This document shows positions 9,583 through 19,978 of a DNA stretch of 64,000 nt, one piece after another. Both the position numbers and the translations under genes were made by a program. Within the stretch, counting starts at the first letter, position 1. The number at the start of each line of letters is the position of its first letter. Under the pieces are notes generated by a model that did not search any database, was not told where the DNA came from, and was given only the letters and a program-made list of their open reading frames with translations. The stretch comes from Streptomyces lomondensis (GTDB lineage Bacteria > Actinomycetota > Actinomycetes > Streptomycetales > Streptomycetaceae), in the NCBI RefSeq assembly GCF_014651035.1, contig NZ_BMWC01000001.1, positions 1,457,581 to 1,521,580 of the forward strand, read 5' to 3'.

Positions 9583-12537
9583 ATGAGACGAAAAGCGAGA
9601 TCGATCCTCGCTGTCGGCGCGCTCCTGATCGGCGGAGCGAGCATCGCACCCATTGCCCAGGCACAACCGTCACGCCCGGCCCCGTCCGACCCGGACGAAG
9701 TCAAGGTCTTCCGCGCCGACGTCACCCAGCGGCAGGTCCCCCTGCTGCTGGCCGCCGGCCAGGACGGCCACGAACTCGGTGGGCAGGTGCCCGAGAAGGG
9801 CACCGGCACCGTAGAGCTCCAGCTGACCGACCAGCAGGCGAAGAAGCTGCGGAAGCAGGGCGTCGACCTCACCGAGCATCAGCTCTCCGCCAAGGCGGAG
9901 GCCCGCGTCGAGGACGCCGCCGAGGGCGTGTTCCGGCCGTACAGCGGCAAGGGCGGCCTCAAGGAGGAGATTCTCCGGACCGCCCAGGAGAACCCGGGCC
10001 TGACCAAGGTCGTCTCCATCGGCAAGTCGGTCAAGGGCCAGGACATCCTCGCCGTCAAGCTCACCAAGGGCGCGAAGAAGACGAAGGACGGTTCCAAGCC
10101 GTCCGTCCTCTACCTGTCCACCCAGCACGCGCGCGAGTGGATCACGCCGGAGATGACCCGGCGCCTGATGCACCACTACCTGGACAACTACAAGAAGGAC
10201 CGGCGCATCAAGAAGATCGTCGACTCCACCGAACTGTGGTTCGTCCTCGCGGCCAACCCCGACGGCTACGACCACACGTTCGCCGCCGACGGCAACCGCC
10301 TGTGGCGCAAGAACCTGCGGGACGTCGACGGCGACGGCGCCATCACCACCGGCGACGGCGTCGACCTCAACCGCAACTTCGCCTACAAGTGGGGCTACGA
10401 CGACGAGGGTTCGTCCCCCGACCCGACCAGTCAGACGTACCGCGGCGCGGGCCCGAACTCCGAGCCCGAGACCAGGGCGATGGACGCCTTCATGAAGCGG
10501 ATCGGCTTCACGTACGGCATCAACTACCACTCCGCCGCCCAACTCATCCTCTACGGAGTCGGCTGGCAGGTGGCCACCGAGAGCCCCGACGACGTCCTCT
10601 ACGAGGCCCTCGCCGGCACGCCCGAGAACCCCGCGGTGCCGGGTTACCACCCGCAGCTGTCCTCCGAGCTGTACACCACCAACGGCGAGACGGACGGCCA
10701 CGCGTCGAACGTCAACGGCACGGCGATGTTCACCCCCGAGATGTCGACCTGCCAGACCGCCTCGGACTTCGACCCGAACGACGCGTGGAAACCGGCCGAC
10801 TGCCGGTCGATCTTCACGTTCCCGGACGACGAGAAGCTGATCCAGCAGGAGTTCGCGAAGAACGTACCGTTCGCGCTCTCCGTCGCCGAGTCCGCCGCCC
10901 GCCCCGACCGGCCGGCCTCCTCGGTCGGACTGAGCGCGGCCGACTTCACCCCGGCCGCGTTCCCGACGTCGTACTCGCGCGGCGCCGACCAGGAGGTCTC
11001 CGTCGTCGCACGGAAGTCGCTGCGCGACAAGGAACTGCGGTACCGCGTCAACGGCGGCCGCACCGAGGACATGGCGCTCAAGCCCTGGAAGGGCGGCGAG
11101 ACCTACGGCGGCGAGGACAACCTGTACTTCGACGAGTACCGGGCGAAGGTCAAGGACGGCGACCCGGGCGACAAGGTCGAGGTGTGGTTCACCGGGGAGA
11201 CCGGAAACGGCAAGAAGGTCTCCAGCGAGCGCTTCACCTTCACCGTCGCCGAGCGGCCCCGGGCGGACGCCCTCGTCGTCGCCGAGGAGGGCACGGCCGC
11301 CACACAGGCGCAGAAGTACGTCGACGCCCTCAAGGCCAACGGCCGCAGGGCGGTCGTCTGGGACGTCGCCGAGCGGGGCGCGCCGGACGCACTGGGCGTG
11401 CTGAGCCACTTCGACACCGTCGTCCACTACACGGGCGCGGGCGTCCCCGGCAACGCCACCCAGCTTCAGCTGCGCGCCTTCCTCAACGAGGGCGGCAGGC
11501 TCATCGAGGCCGGCGAGCAGGCCGGCGGCAGCGTCGACCTCGGCGGCGGCGCCCTGTCCGACGACTTCAGCCAGTACTACCTGGGCGCCTACAACCGGAC
11601 CTCGGCCGCCGGAGCCACCGGCTTCACCGGCTCCGGCGAGCTCGGCGGCTTCACGGGCCCGCTCGCCGCGGCGCCCGGCAACCCGCTGGACAAGGCCGGC
11701 CGGTACGGCGTCACCTCAGACGAACTGCCCGCCGACAAGTTCCCGCAGTTCGCGAGCGAGGGCGCCGGGCAGTTCGCCGGAGCGGTCAACCCCTACGGCC
11801 CGTACGCGGGCTCCTCGATGGCCGCCGCCGTCCACACCGACGCCGCCTACAAGCGCCTCACCCGCACCGTCGACCTCACCGGCGTCACGGCGGCCGACCG
11901 GCCCACCCTGCGCAGCCGGCTGATGTGGGACACCGAGCCCGGCTACGACAACGTCCTGGTCGAGGCCCACACCACGGGCGCCGACGACTGGACGACCCTG
12001 CCCGAGGCGGGCGGCGCCACCAGGGCCACGGTGCCGACGGAGTGCGAGGGCGGCTTCTACCTCCGCGAGCACCCCTGGCTGAAGCACTACCTGACCCAGT
12101 CGGACGACGGCTGCACCGCCACCGGCAGCACCGGGTCGTGGAACAGCCTCACCGGCAGCTCCGGCGGCTGGCAGCAGGTGGACTTCGACCTGAGCGCCTA
12201 CGCCGGCCGGAACGTCGAGGTCTCGATCAGCTACGTCACCGACTCGGGCACCGGCGGTTACGGCGTCCTGGCCGACGAGGCCTCGCTCGTCGTCGGCGGT
12301 ACGGCGAAGGAGACCGAGGGCTTCGAGACCTCGCTCGGCGCCTGGCGGGTCGCCGGACCGCCCGAGGGCAGCCCGGCCGTCCTCAAGGACTGGACGCGCA
12401 CCGGGGCGCTGTTCCAGACGTACGGCGCGGTCACCACGGACGACACCGTGCTGCTGGGCTTCGGCCTGGAGCACGTCGCCACGTCGGCCGACCGGGCGGC
12501 ACTGATGAGGAAGGCCCTCGCTTCCCTGGACGTGTGA
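9583..12537 (+). CDS. Secreted M14 zinc carboxypeptidase with C-terminal accessory domain
   Basis: A 984-aa secreted metallocarboxypeptidase (M14, carboxypeptidase T/A-like). The signal peptide MRRKARSILAVGALLIGG ends near AQA (about residue 28). A propeptide-like segment follows, then the catalytic domain at about 130-460. Zinc ligands are H182 and E185 (QHAREW) and H316 (NYHS), with general base E386 (FTPEMST). Substrate-binding 'NPDGYDHTF' and 'GVDLNRNFAYKWG' are intact. Residues about 780-950 resemble the immune-inhibitor-A/MAM-like module ('LRSRLMWDTEPGYDNVLVEA'). ATG at 9583 follows CTAGGGGGG and is the only start that keeps the signal peptide at the N-terminus; the longer reading begins inside the whiA terminator. 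Probably a stand-alone gene for protein scavenging. Confidence 0.93.
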   Translation: MRRKARSILAVGALLIGGASIAPIAQAQPSRPAPSDPDEVKVFRADVTQRQVPLLLAAGQDGHELGGQVPEKGTGTVELQLTDQQAKKLRKQGVDLTEHQLSAKAEARVEDAAEGVFRPYSGKGGLKEEILRTAQENPGLTKVVSIGKSVKGQDILAVKLTKGAKKTKDGSKPSVLYLSTQHAREWITPEMTRRLMHHYLDNYKKDRRIKKIVDSTELWFVLAANPDGYDHTFAADGNRLWRKNLRDVDGDGAITTGDGVDLNRNFAYKWGYDDEGSSPDPTSQTYRGAGPNSEPETRAMDAFMKRIGFTYGINYHSAAQLILYGVGWQVATESPDDVLYEALAGTPENPAVPGYHPQLSSELYTTNGETDGHASNVNGTAMFTPEMSTCQTASDFDPNDAWKPADCRSIFTFPDDEKLIQQEFAKNVPFALSVAESAARPDRPASSVGLSAADFTPAAFPTSYSRGADQEVSVVARKSLRDKELRYRVNGGRTEDMALKPWKGGETYGGEDNLYFDEYRAKVKDGDPGDKVEVWFTGETGNGKKVSSERFTFTVAERPRADALVVAEEGTAATQAQKYVDALKANGRRAVVWDVAERGAPDALGVLSHFDTVVHYTGAGVPGNATQLQLRAFLNEGGRLIEAGEQAGGSVDLGGGALSDDFSQYYLGAYNRTSAAGATGFTGSGELGGFTGPLAAAPGNPLDKAGRYGVTSDELPADKFPQFASEGAGQFAGAVNPYGPYAGSSMAAAVHTDAAYKRLTRTVDLTGVTAADRPTLRSRLMWDTEPGYDNVLVEAHTTGADDWTTLPEAGGATRATVPTECEGGFYLREHPWLKHYLTQSDDGCTATGSTGSWNSLTGSSGGWQQVDFDLSAYAGRNVEVSISYVTDSGTGGYGVLADEASLVVGGTAKETEGFETSLGAWRVAGPPEGSPAVLKDWTRTGALFQTYGAVTTDDTVLLGFGLEHVATSADRAALMRKALASLDV

Positions 12538-12616
12538 CCTCCCCCGAAGGGGGAACTCCGCGGTGAACAGGCACCAACTCCGCGTAGCGAAATCGAGTGA
12601 TCCTGCTCTCGGAGGC

Positions 12617-12654
12617 GGGCGGTCCGTACCCCTACTGGCCGGTACGGACCGCCC
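12617..12654 (+). terminator. Terminator after carboxypeptidase gene
   Basis: A perfect 14-bp stem (12617-12630 with 12641-12654) with a 10-nt loop, 79 nt after the carboxypeptidase stop. It insulates gap from upstream reading. Confidence 0.85.
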
Positions 12655-12704
12655 TGCCGTGTATGGGGCATCTGGATGTCACCACCGGGGCCTCAGGGAG
12701 GTAG

Positions 12705-13790
<1,086 letters not shown>

Positions 13791-13818
13791 TATCCAGAGC
13801 AGGCACCTCGATGTGAGA

Positions 13819-13860
13819 GCAGGGCTCGGGCGGCGCAGGGACGCGTCGCCCGAGCCCTGC
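13819..13860 (+). terminator. Hairpin between gap and pgk (terminator or attenuator)
   Basis: A 14-bp perfect stem (13819-13832 with 13847-13860) that can extend inwards by further pairs including one G-U. It lies 29 nt after gap and 70 nt before pgk. It likely lowers pgk-tpiA readthrough relative to gap. Confidence 0.8.
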
Positions 13861-13930
13861 CTCGCGTCCTGATCATGTTGGATCACGAGCGCTTCCGAGC
13901 GATCACGAGCCCTCACCAGGAGTCCCCTTC

Positions 13931-15142
13931 ATGAAGACGATCGACGAACTTCTCTCCGAAGGCGTCGCCGGCAAGCGGGTCTTCGTCCGCGCCGACCTGA
14001 ACGTGCCGCTGGACGGCACCACGATCACCGACGACGGCCGCATCCGCGCCGTGCTGCCCACCGTCAAGGCCCTCGCCGAGGCGGGCGCCCGCGTGGTCGT
14101 CGCCTCCCACCTGGGCCGCCCCAAGGGCGCCCCGGACCCGGTCTTCTCGCTCGGCCCGGCCGCCGCGCGCCTCGGTGAGCTGCTCGGCGCCGACGTGGCG
14201 TTCGCGACCGACACGGTCGGCGAGTCCGCCCAGGCCACGGTCGCCGGCCTCGCCGACGGCCAGGTCGCGGTCGTCGAGAACCTCCGCTTCAACGCCGGCG
14301 AGACGAGCAAGGACGACGCCGAGCGCGGCGCCTTCGCGGATCAGCTCGCCGCCCTCGCGGACGTCTACGTCGGCGACGGCTTCGGCGCCGTGCACCGCAA
14401 GCACGCGTCCGTCTACGACCTCCCGGCGCGGCTGCCGCACTACGCCGGCCACCTGATCGCCACCGAGGTCGGCGTCCTCAGGAAGCTCACCGACGACGTC
14501 AAGCGGCCCTACGTCGTCGCCCTCGGCGGCGCCAAGGTCTCCGACAAGCTCGCCGTCATCGACCAGCTGCTCGGCAAGGCCGACCGCATCCTCATCGGCG
14601 GCGGCATGGCCTACACCTTCCTCAAGGCCAAGGGCTACGAGGTCGGCATCTCCCTCCTCCAGGAGGACCAGATCCCGGCCGTCACCGAGTACATCGAGCG
14701 CGCCGAGAAGACCGGCGTCGAGCTGGTCCTGCCGGTGGACGTCCTCGTCGCGACCGAGTTCCCGGACCTGAAGACAAAGGCCCCGGCCCACCCCACGACC
14801 GTCGCCGCGGACGCCATCCCGGCCGACCAGGAGGGCCTCGACATCGGGCCCGAGACCCGCAAGCTGTACGCGTCCAAGCTCGCCGACGCCGCCACCGTCT
14901 TCTGGAACGGGCCCATGGGCGTCTTCGAGCACCCCGACTACGCCGAGGGCACCAAGGCGGTCGCCCAGGCCCTCATCGACTCCCCGGGCTTCACCGTCGT
15001 CGGCGGCGGCGACTCCGCCGCCGCCGTGCGGACCCTGGGCTTCGACGAGACGGCATTCGGCCACATCTCGACCGGTGGCGGCGCCTCCCTCGAATACCTC
15101 GAGGGCAAGACGCTCCCCGGCCTCGCCGCACTGGAGGACTGA
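13931..15142 (+). CDS. pgk: Phosphoglycerate kinase
   Basis: A 403-aa PGK that makes ATP from 1,3-bisphosphoglycerate. The substrate loop is '[13 protein letters not shown]' near residue 18. Further signatures are '[10 protein letters not shown]', the nucleotide-domain motif '[16 protein letters not shown]' and the C-terminal '[15 protein letters not shown]'. ATG at 13931 with AGGAG at 13917-13921. It ends 5 nt before tpiA, so the two are one transcription unit. Confidence 0.98.
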   Translation: MKTIDELLSEGVAGKRVFVRADLNVPLDGTTITDDGRIRAVLPTVKALAEAGARVVVASHLGRPKGAPDPVFSLGPAAARLGELLGADVAFATDTVGESAQATVAGLADGQVAVVENLRFNAGETSKDDAERGAFADQLAALADVYVGDGFGAVHRKHASVYDLPARLPHYAGHLIATEVGVLRKLTDDVKRPYVVALGGAKVSDKLAVIDQLLGKADRILIGGGMAYTFLKAKGYEVGISLLQEDQIPAVTEYIERAEKTGVELVLPVDVLVATEFPDLKTKAPAHPTTVAADAIPADQEGLDIGPETRKLYASKLADAATVFWNGPMGVFEHPDYAEGTKAVAQALIDSPGFTVVGGGDSAAAVRTLGFDETAFGHISTGGGASLEYLEGKTLPGLAALED

Positions 15143-15147
15143 CCTAC

Positions 15148-15924
15148 ATGAGCACGCGCACGCCGCTGATGGCGGGCAACTGGAAGATGAACCTCAACCA
15201 CCTCGAGGCCATCGCGCACGTCCAGAAGCTCGCCTTCGCCCTGGCCGACAAGGACTACGAGGCCGTCGAGGTCGCCGTCCTGCCGCCCTTCACCGACCTG
15301 CGCTCCGTGCAGACCCTGGTCGACGGCGACAAGCTCAAGATCAAGTACGGCGCCCAGGACATCTCGGCGCACGACGGCGGTGCCTTCACCGGCGAGATCT
15401 CCGGCCCGATGCTGGCCAAGCTGAAGTGCACGTACGTCGCCATCGGCCACAGCGAGCGCCGCCAGTACCACGGCGAGACCGACGAGCTGGTGAACGCCAA
15501 GGTCAAGGCCGCCTACAAGCACGGCCTGACCCCCATCCTGTGCGTCGGCGAGGAACTGGAGGTCCGCGAGGCGGGCAACCACGTCTCCCACACCCTCGCC
15601 CAGGTCGAGGGCGGTCTGAAGGACCTGCCCGCCGAGCAGGCCGAGACCGTCGTGATCGCCTACGAGCCCGTCTGGGCCATCGGCACCGGCAAGGTCTGCG
15701 GCGCCGAGGACGCCCAGGAGGTCTGCGCGGCGATCCGCGGCAAGATCGCCGAGCTGTACTCGCAGGAGCTGGCCGACAAGGTCCGCATCCAGTACGGCGG
15801 CTCGGTCAAGGCCGGCAACGTCGCCGAGATCATGGCCCAGGCCGACATCGACGGCGCCCTGGTCGGCGGCGCCTCGCTGGACGCCGACGAGTTCGTCAAG
15901 ATCGTGCGCTTCCGCGACCAGTGA
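15148..15924 (+). CDS. tpiA: Triosephosphate isomerase
   Basis: A 258-aa TIM-barrel isomerase interconverting dihydroxyacetone phosphate and glyceraldehyde-3-phosphate. N-terminal '[13 protein letters not shown]' carries the catalytic Lys, IGHSERR the electrophilic His (about residue 99) and [12 protein letters not shown] the catalytic Glu (about 173). The C-terminal phosphate loop is 'YGGSVKAGN...[10 protein letters not shown]'. It starts 5 nt after pgk. A hairpin separates it from secG. Confidence 0.98.
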   Translation: MSTRTPLMAGNWKMNLNHLEAIAHVQKLAFALADKDYEAVEVAVLPPFTDLRSVQTLVDGDKLKIKYGAQDISAHDGGAFTGEISGPMLAKLKCTYVAIGHSERRQYHGETDELVNAKVKAAYKHGLTPILCVGEELEVREAGNHVSHTLAQVEGGLKDLPAEQAETVVIAYEPVWAIGTGKVCGAEDAQEVCAAIRGKIAELYSQELADKVRIQYGGSVKAGNVAEIMAQADIDGALVGGASLDADEFVKIVRFRDQ

Positions 15925-15955
15925 GTATGCGCTAACGGCGATTCGTCGTACCCTT

Positions 15956-15984
15956 GCGGGGTCCAGCGCTGTGCTGGGCCCCGC
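15956..15984 (+). terminator. Hairpin between tpiA and secG
   Basis: A 12-bp stem with one G-U pair (15956-15967 with 15973-15984) and a 5-nt loop, 31 nt after tpiA. Probably terminates or attenuates gap-pgk-tpiA before secG. Confidence 0.7.
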
Positions 15985-16019
15985 GTCGTCCATCCGCATC
16001 CGAGGAAGTTGGTCCAGCC

Positions 16020-16256
16020 GTGGTTCTGGGGTTCTCCATCGCCCTGATCGTCTTCAGCCTGCTGCTGATGCTGCTGGTGCTGATGCACAAGGGGAAGGGC
16101 GGCGGCCTCTCCGACATGTTCGGTGGCGGCATGCAGTCCTCCGTCGGCGGCTCCTCGGTCGCCGAGCGCAACCTCGACCGGATCACCGTCGTGGTCGGTC
16201 TGCTGTGGTTCGCGTGCATTGTCGTCCTCGGCATCCTGATGAAGGTGAACAACTGA
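16020..16256 (+). CDS. secG: Preprotein translocase subunit SecG
   Basis: A 78-aa SecG, the small SecYEG channel subunit. Two membrane helices ('VLGFSIALIVFSLLLMLLVL' at the N-terminus; 'VVVGLLWFACIVVLGILM' at the C-terminus) flank the conserved cytoplasmic loop 'HKGKGGGLSDMFGGG', which is diagnostic. GTG at 16020 gives the expected MVLGFSIAL start; a longer reading from 15954 runs through the preceding hairpin and is rejected. GAGGAA lies about 13 nt upstream. Confidence 0.95.
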   Translation: MVLGFSIALIVFSLLLMLLVLMHKGKGGGLSDMFGGGMQSSVGGSSVAERNLDRITVVVGLLWFACIVVLGILMKVNN

Positions 16257-16369
16257 CCGAGGCGCATTCCGCACGGAACTCGTACGTGAGGCCCCATGTT
16301 CGGTACGCGCAGCTGAGCGCGGCCTATCATGGGGCTTGCGTCTAGGTGTGAGGGTTGTAACTCCAATCA

Positions 16370-16398
16370 CTGGACGCGCGTTGGGCCTTACGTAGACT
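16370..16398 (+). promoter_or_regulatory. Possible promoter of the RbpA-family gene
   Basis: CTGGAC (16370-16375) and TAGACT (16393-16398) are spaced by 17 bp, a reasonable sigma-70-type pair. It would give a leader of about 60 nt. That leader contains an 8-bp inverted repeat (16411-16418 with 16430-16437). No experimental support; moderate to low confidence. Confidence 0.35.
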
Positions 16399-16464
16399 GA
16401 GGCGCTCGCAGCGAAGCGGAACGCCGACTCGCTTCGCGGCACCATCACGCAGGGAGTTACGACC

Positions 16465-16800
16465 GTGGCAAGTGGCAACGCGATCCGGGGAAGCCGGGTC
16501 GGGGCGGGGCCGATGGGCGAGGCCGAGCGCGGCGAGTCCGCGCCCCGGCTGCGCGTCTCCTTCTGGTGCTCCAACGGACACGAGACCCAGCCGAGCTTCG
16601 CCAGCGACGCGCAGGTGCCCGACACCTGGGACTGTCCCCGCTGCGGCTTTCCGGCCGGCCAGGACCGGGACAACCCGCCGGACCCGCCGCGCACCGAGCC
16701 CTACAAGACGCACCTGGCGTATGTGCGGGAGCGGCGCAGCGACGCGGACGGCGAGGCGATCCTCGCCGAGGCGCTCGCCAAACTGCGGGGCGAGATCTAG
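16465..16800 (+). CDS. RbpA-family RNA polymerase-binding protein (RbpB-like paralogue)
   Basis: A 111-aa protein of the RbpA family, actinobacterial RNA polymerase-binding proteins that stimulate the principal sigma factor. The N-terminal tail has the typical IRGSRVG motif. The RbpA core zinc site is present as C35, C57 and C60 (FWCSNGHE, WDCPRCGFP). The C-terminal sigma-interacting helix is 'EPYKTHLAYVRERRSDADGE'. It is shorter in the sigma-interacting part than I expect for the main RbpA, and Streptomyces carry two paralogues. The position between secG and pgi, from memory, fits the second one (RbpB). GTG at 16465 with AGGGAG upstream. A strong terminator follows. Confidence 0.85.
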   Translation: MASGNAIRGSRVGAGPMGEAERGESAPRLRVSFWCSNGHETQPSFASDAQVPDTWDCPRCGFPAGQDRDNPPDPPRTEPYKTHLAYVRERRSDADGEAILAEALAKLRGEI

Positions 16801-16809
16801 GAGTTGAGA

Positions 16810-16839
16810 CCGGCCGGGCACCAGCGGGTGCCCGGCCGG
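16810..16839 (+). terminator. Terminator after the RbpA-family gene
   Basis: A perfect 13-bp stem (16810-16822 with 16827-16839) and 4-nt loop, 9 nt after the stop. Confidence 0.88.
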
Positions 16840-16922
16840 AGCTGCTTTACCAGGCCGCCGCAGACCCATTGTCAGTGGTGCCCTCTACGGTTTGTGCATC
16901 GGACGAACCATGAGGGGGAGCG

Positions 16923-18191
16923 GTGGCGACGGTCGAGGCGGGGAACATGCGCGCGCCCGCGTGGCGCGGGGGCTTCGGGCGGCTGTGGAGCGCCGCCGTG
17001 CTGTCCAGCTTCGGTGACGCGCTGCGCACGGCCGCGCTGCCCCTGCTGGCCGTCACGCTCACCGACGAGCCGCTGCTCATCGCCTCCGTCACGGCCTGCG
17101 GCTATCTGCCCTGGATCGTCTTCGGCCTGCTCGGCGGGGCCGTCGCCGACCGCGTGGACCAGCGGCGCGCCATGTGGCTGGTGGACGCGTTACGGGGAGC
17201 GCTGGTCGCCGCCTTCGCGGTGGCCGTCGCCCTCGGCCACGCATCGATCGGCCTGCTCATCCTGCTGGCCTTCGCGCTCACCACCCTCCAGACCCTCTTC
17301 GACAACGCCGCCACGGCGCTGCTGCCCGCCCTGGTCGACCGGGACGCGCTCGGCAGCGCCAACACCCGGCTGATGACCGGCCAGCGCATCGCGGGCGGGC
17401 TGCTCGGCGGGCCCGTCGTGCCGCTGCTGCTGGCGGCCGGGGCGGCCGTGCCGTTCGCGGCCGACGCCGTGACCTTCCTGGTGGCCGCCGCGCTGATCGC
17501 CTCACTGCCGGCCGCCGAGTCCGACCGGAAGCCGAGACCTGCGGGCAGCACGCTGCGCCGGGAGATCGCCGAAGGGCTGCGCACACTGGCGCGGGACAGG
17601 GCCCTGCGCGGACTGTGCGCCGCCACCGCCCTGTGCAACATCGGCATGGGCGCCCTCATCGCCACCCTCGTGGTCCTGGTGACCGGCTGGCTCGACGCGG
17701 GCAACGCGGGATACGCGGCGGCCATGACCGCGTACACGGCCGGCAGCCTGGCCGGGGGAGCCGTGGGCGGCAGGCTCGTCGCCCGCTTCGGACGGATGCG
17801 CATGGTGCTCGTCGCCGGGACCGTACAGACCGCCGCGCTCCTCGTCATGGGCTCGGTGCGCGGCATGGTCGCGCTGGTGGCCGCACTAGCCGTCTTCGGG
17901 TTCATGGGAATGGTGTGGAACGTCAACACCACCACGCTGATGCAGCAGCGCAGCCCCGCCGAACTGCTGGGCCGCGTGAGCTCCGCCTACCGGACGCTCG
18001 CCGTCGCGGGCGCGCCCCTGGGCGCGCTGCTGGGCGGAGCCGTCGCCACGGCCTGGGGCGAGAACACCCCGGCGCTGCTCGCCGCCGCCTTCTTCGCTCT
18101 GTCCGTCACCGCGCTGATACCCGCGCGCCGACCGGACGTACCTGTTGTTGCGCCGCAGGACGGTGCGACGACAGGCCGCGGCAACCGCTGA
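16923..18191 (+). CDS. MFS transporter
   Basis: A 422-aa major facilitator transporter of the EntS/MFS_3-like drug or siderophore exporter type. About 12 hydrophobic segments are visible, with the loop 2-3 motif '[20 protein letters not shown]' that marks MFS proteins. A repeat half begins near '[20 protein letters not shown]', and the second loop is '[12 protein letters not shown]'. GTG at 16923 follows GAGGGGGAG; an ATG eight codons in is an alternative. It is 76 bp before pgi and in the same direction. Substrate unknown; export is more likely than uptake. Confidence 0.85.
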   Translation: MATVEAGNMRAPAWRGGFGRLWSAAVLSSFGDALRTAALPLLAVTLTDEPLLIASVTACGYLPWIVFGLLGGAVADRVDQRRAMWLVDALRGALVAAFAVAVALGHASIGLLILLAFALTTLQTLFDNAATALLPALVDRDALGSANTRLMTGQRIAGGLLGGPVVPLLLAAGAAVPFAADAVTFLVAAALIASLPAAESDRKPRPAGSTLRREIAEGLRTLARDRALRGLCAATALCNIGMGALIATLVVLVTGWLDAGNAGYAAAMTAYTAGSLAGGAVGGRLVARFGRMRMVLVAGTVQTAALLVMGSVRGMVALVAALAVFGFMGMVWNVNTTTLMQQRSPAELLGRVSSAYRTLAVAGAPLGALLGGAVATAWGENTPALLAAAFFALSVTALIPARRPDVPVVAPQDGATTGRGNR

Positions 18192-18267
18192 TCAACTAGG
18201 TTGGGACCGGCAGCGGGGCAGGTACGCAGCAGCACAGGCAGGACAGGAAAGAAGGCTGAAGTCCGAG

Positions 18268-19920
18268 ATGAACACAGACGGCCGTACCCGGCTCAACCAG
18301 ATGTCCGAGTGGACGGCCCTGGCCAAGCACCGCGAGGAGCTGGGCGAGGTCCAGCTGCGCGAGCTGTTCGCCGCCGACGCCGGGCGCGGCACCGCGTACA
18401 CCCTCCGCGTCGGCGACCTGTATGTCGACTACTCCAAGCACCTCGTCACCGACGACACCCTGCGGCTGCTGCGCGAACTGGCCGCCGCCACGGACGTCTT
18501 CGGGCTGCGGGACGCCATGTTCCGCGGCGAGAAGATCAACACGACCGAGAACCGGGCCGTGCTGCACACCGCGCTGCGCGCGCCGCGGGACGCGGTGATC
18601 GAGGTCGACGGCGAGAACGTGGTGCCCGGGGTGCACGCGGTGCTCGACAAGATGGCCGGCTTCGCGGACCGGGTGCGCTCCGGGGAGTGGACCGGGCACA
18701 CCGGCAAGCGGATCCGGAACATCGTCAACGTCGGCATCGGCGGCTCCGACCTCGGGCCCGCGATGGCGTACGAGGTGCTGCGCGCCTTCACGGACCGCTC
18801 GCTGACCCTGCGTTTCGTGTCGAACGTGGACGGCGCCGACCTGCACGAGGCGGTCCGGGACCTGGACCCGGCGGAGACGCTGTTCATCATCGCCTCCAAG
18901 ACGTTCACCACCATCGAGACGGTCACCAACGCCACCTCCGCGCGCTCCTGGCTGCTGGCCGCGCTCGGTGACGAGGCCGCCGTCGCGAAGCACTTCGTCG
19001 CCCTGTCGACGAACGCCGAGAAGGTCGCCGAGTTCGGCATCGACACGGCCAACATGTTCGAGTTCTGGGACTGGGTCGGCGGCCGCTACTCCTATGACTC
19101 CGCGATCGGCCTGTCCCTGATGATCGCGATCGGCCCGGACCGCTTCCGGGAGATGCTCGACGGCTTCCGCATCGTCGACGAGCACTTCCGGACCGCGCCC
19201 GCCGAGTCCAACGTGCCGCTGCTGCTGGGCCTGCTGGGCATCTGGTACGGCAACTTCCACGACGCCCAGTCGCACGCGGTGCTGCCGTACAGCCACTACC
19301 TGTCCAAGTTCACCGCCTATCTCCAGCAGCTCGACATGGAGTCCAACGGCAAGTACGTCGGCCGGGACGGGCGTGAGGTGGAGTGGCAGACCGGGCCGGT
19401 GGTGTGGGGCACGCCGGGCACCAACGGGCAGCACGCCTACTACCAGTTGATCCACCAGGGCACGAAGCTGATCCCGGCGGACTTCATCGGCTTCGCCCGT
19501 CCGGTCGCCGAGTTGAGCGACGAACTGAAGGCGCAGCACGACCTGCTGATGGCCAACTTCTTCGCCCAGACGCAGGCGCTCGCCTTCGGCAAGACACCGG
19601 ACGAGGTGCGGGCCGAGGGCGTGCCGGAGGAGCTGGTGCCGCACAAGACGTTCCGGGGCAACCACCCGACGACCACGATCCTCGCCCCCGAGCTGACGCC
19701 GTCCGTCCTCGGCCAGTTGGTCGCCCTCTACGAGCACAAGGTGTTCGTGCAGGGCGCGGTGTGGGACATCGACTCCTTCGACCAGTGGGGCGTGGAGCTG
19801 GGCAAGGTGCTCGCCAAGCGCGTCGAACCCGCGCTGACGGAGGGCGCCGAGGTCGAGGGTCTGGACGCCTCCACCAAGGCGCTGGTCGCGACGTACCGGG
19901 AGCTGCGCGGCCGGCAGTGA
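18268..19920 (+). CDS. pgi: Glucose-6-phosphate isomerase
   Basis: A 550-aa phosphoglucose isomerase interconverting glucose-6-phosphate and fructose-6-phosphate, linking glycolysis to the pentose phosphate genes nearby. It has '[19 protein letters not shown]' and '[16 protein letters not shown]'. The first PGI signature is [13 protein letters not shown] (about residue 268), catalytic-region '[18 protein letters not shown]' follows, and the second signature is near '[17 protein letters not shown]'. Length matches the long bacterial PGI class. ATG at 18268 with GAAGG upstream is preferred over longer readings that run into the MFS gene. It converges on the FtsX-like gene. Confidence 0.97.
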   Translation: MNTDGRTRLNQMSEWTALAKHREELGEVQLRELFAADAGRGTAYTLRVGDLYVDYSKHLVTDDTLRLLRELAAATDVFGLRDAMFRGEKINTTENRAVLHTALRAPRDAVIEVDGENVVPGVHAVLDKMAGFADRVRSGEWTGHTGKRIRNIVNVGIGGSDLGPAMAYEVLRAFTDRSLTLRFVSNVDGADLHEAVRDLDPAETLFIIASKTFTTIETVTNATSARSWLLAALGDEAAVAKHFVALSTNAEKVAEFGIDTANMFEFWDWVGGRYSYDSAIGLSLMIAIGPDRFREMLDGFRIVDEHFRTAPAESNVPLLLGLLGIWYGNFHDAQSHAVLPYSHYLSKFTAYLQQLDMESNGKYVGRDGREVEWQTGPVVWGTPGTNGQHAYYQLIHQGTKLIPADFIGFARPVAELSDELKAQHDLLMANFFAQTQALAFGKTPDEVRAEGVPEELVPHKTFRGNHPTTTILAPELTPSVLGQLVALYEHKVFVQGAVWDIDSFDQWGVELGKVLAKRVEPALTEGAEVEGLDASTKALVATYRELRGRQ

Positions 19921-19936
19921 CGACCGCGGGCGGGAG

Positions 19937-19973
19937 CGGGAAACGCGGGCGGCAGCGCGCCGTCCGCTTCCCG
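19937..19973. terminator. Imperfect bidirectional terminator between pgi and ABC permease
   Basis: Imperfect inverted repeat (19937-19952 with 19960-19973) in the 58-bp gap between two convergent genes. It could serve both. Confidence 0.45.
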
Positions 19974-19978
19974 TGAGA

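Noticed and set aside
9522..12566. A 1014-codon frame overlapping the carboxypeptidase gene
   Set aside because: Arg/Pro-rich shadow of the M14 gene; no ribosome site or domain.
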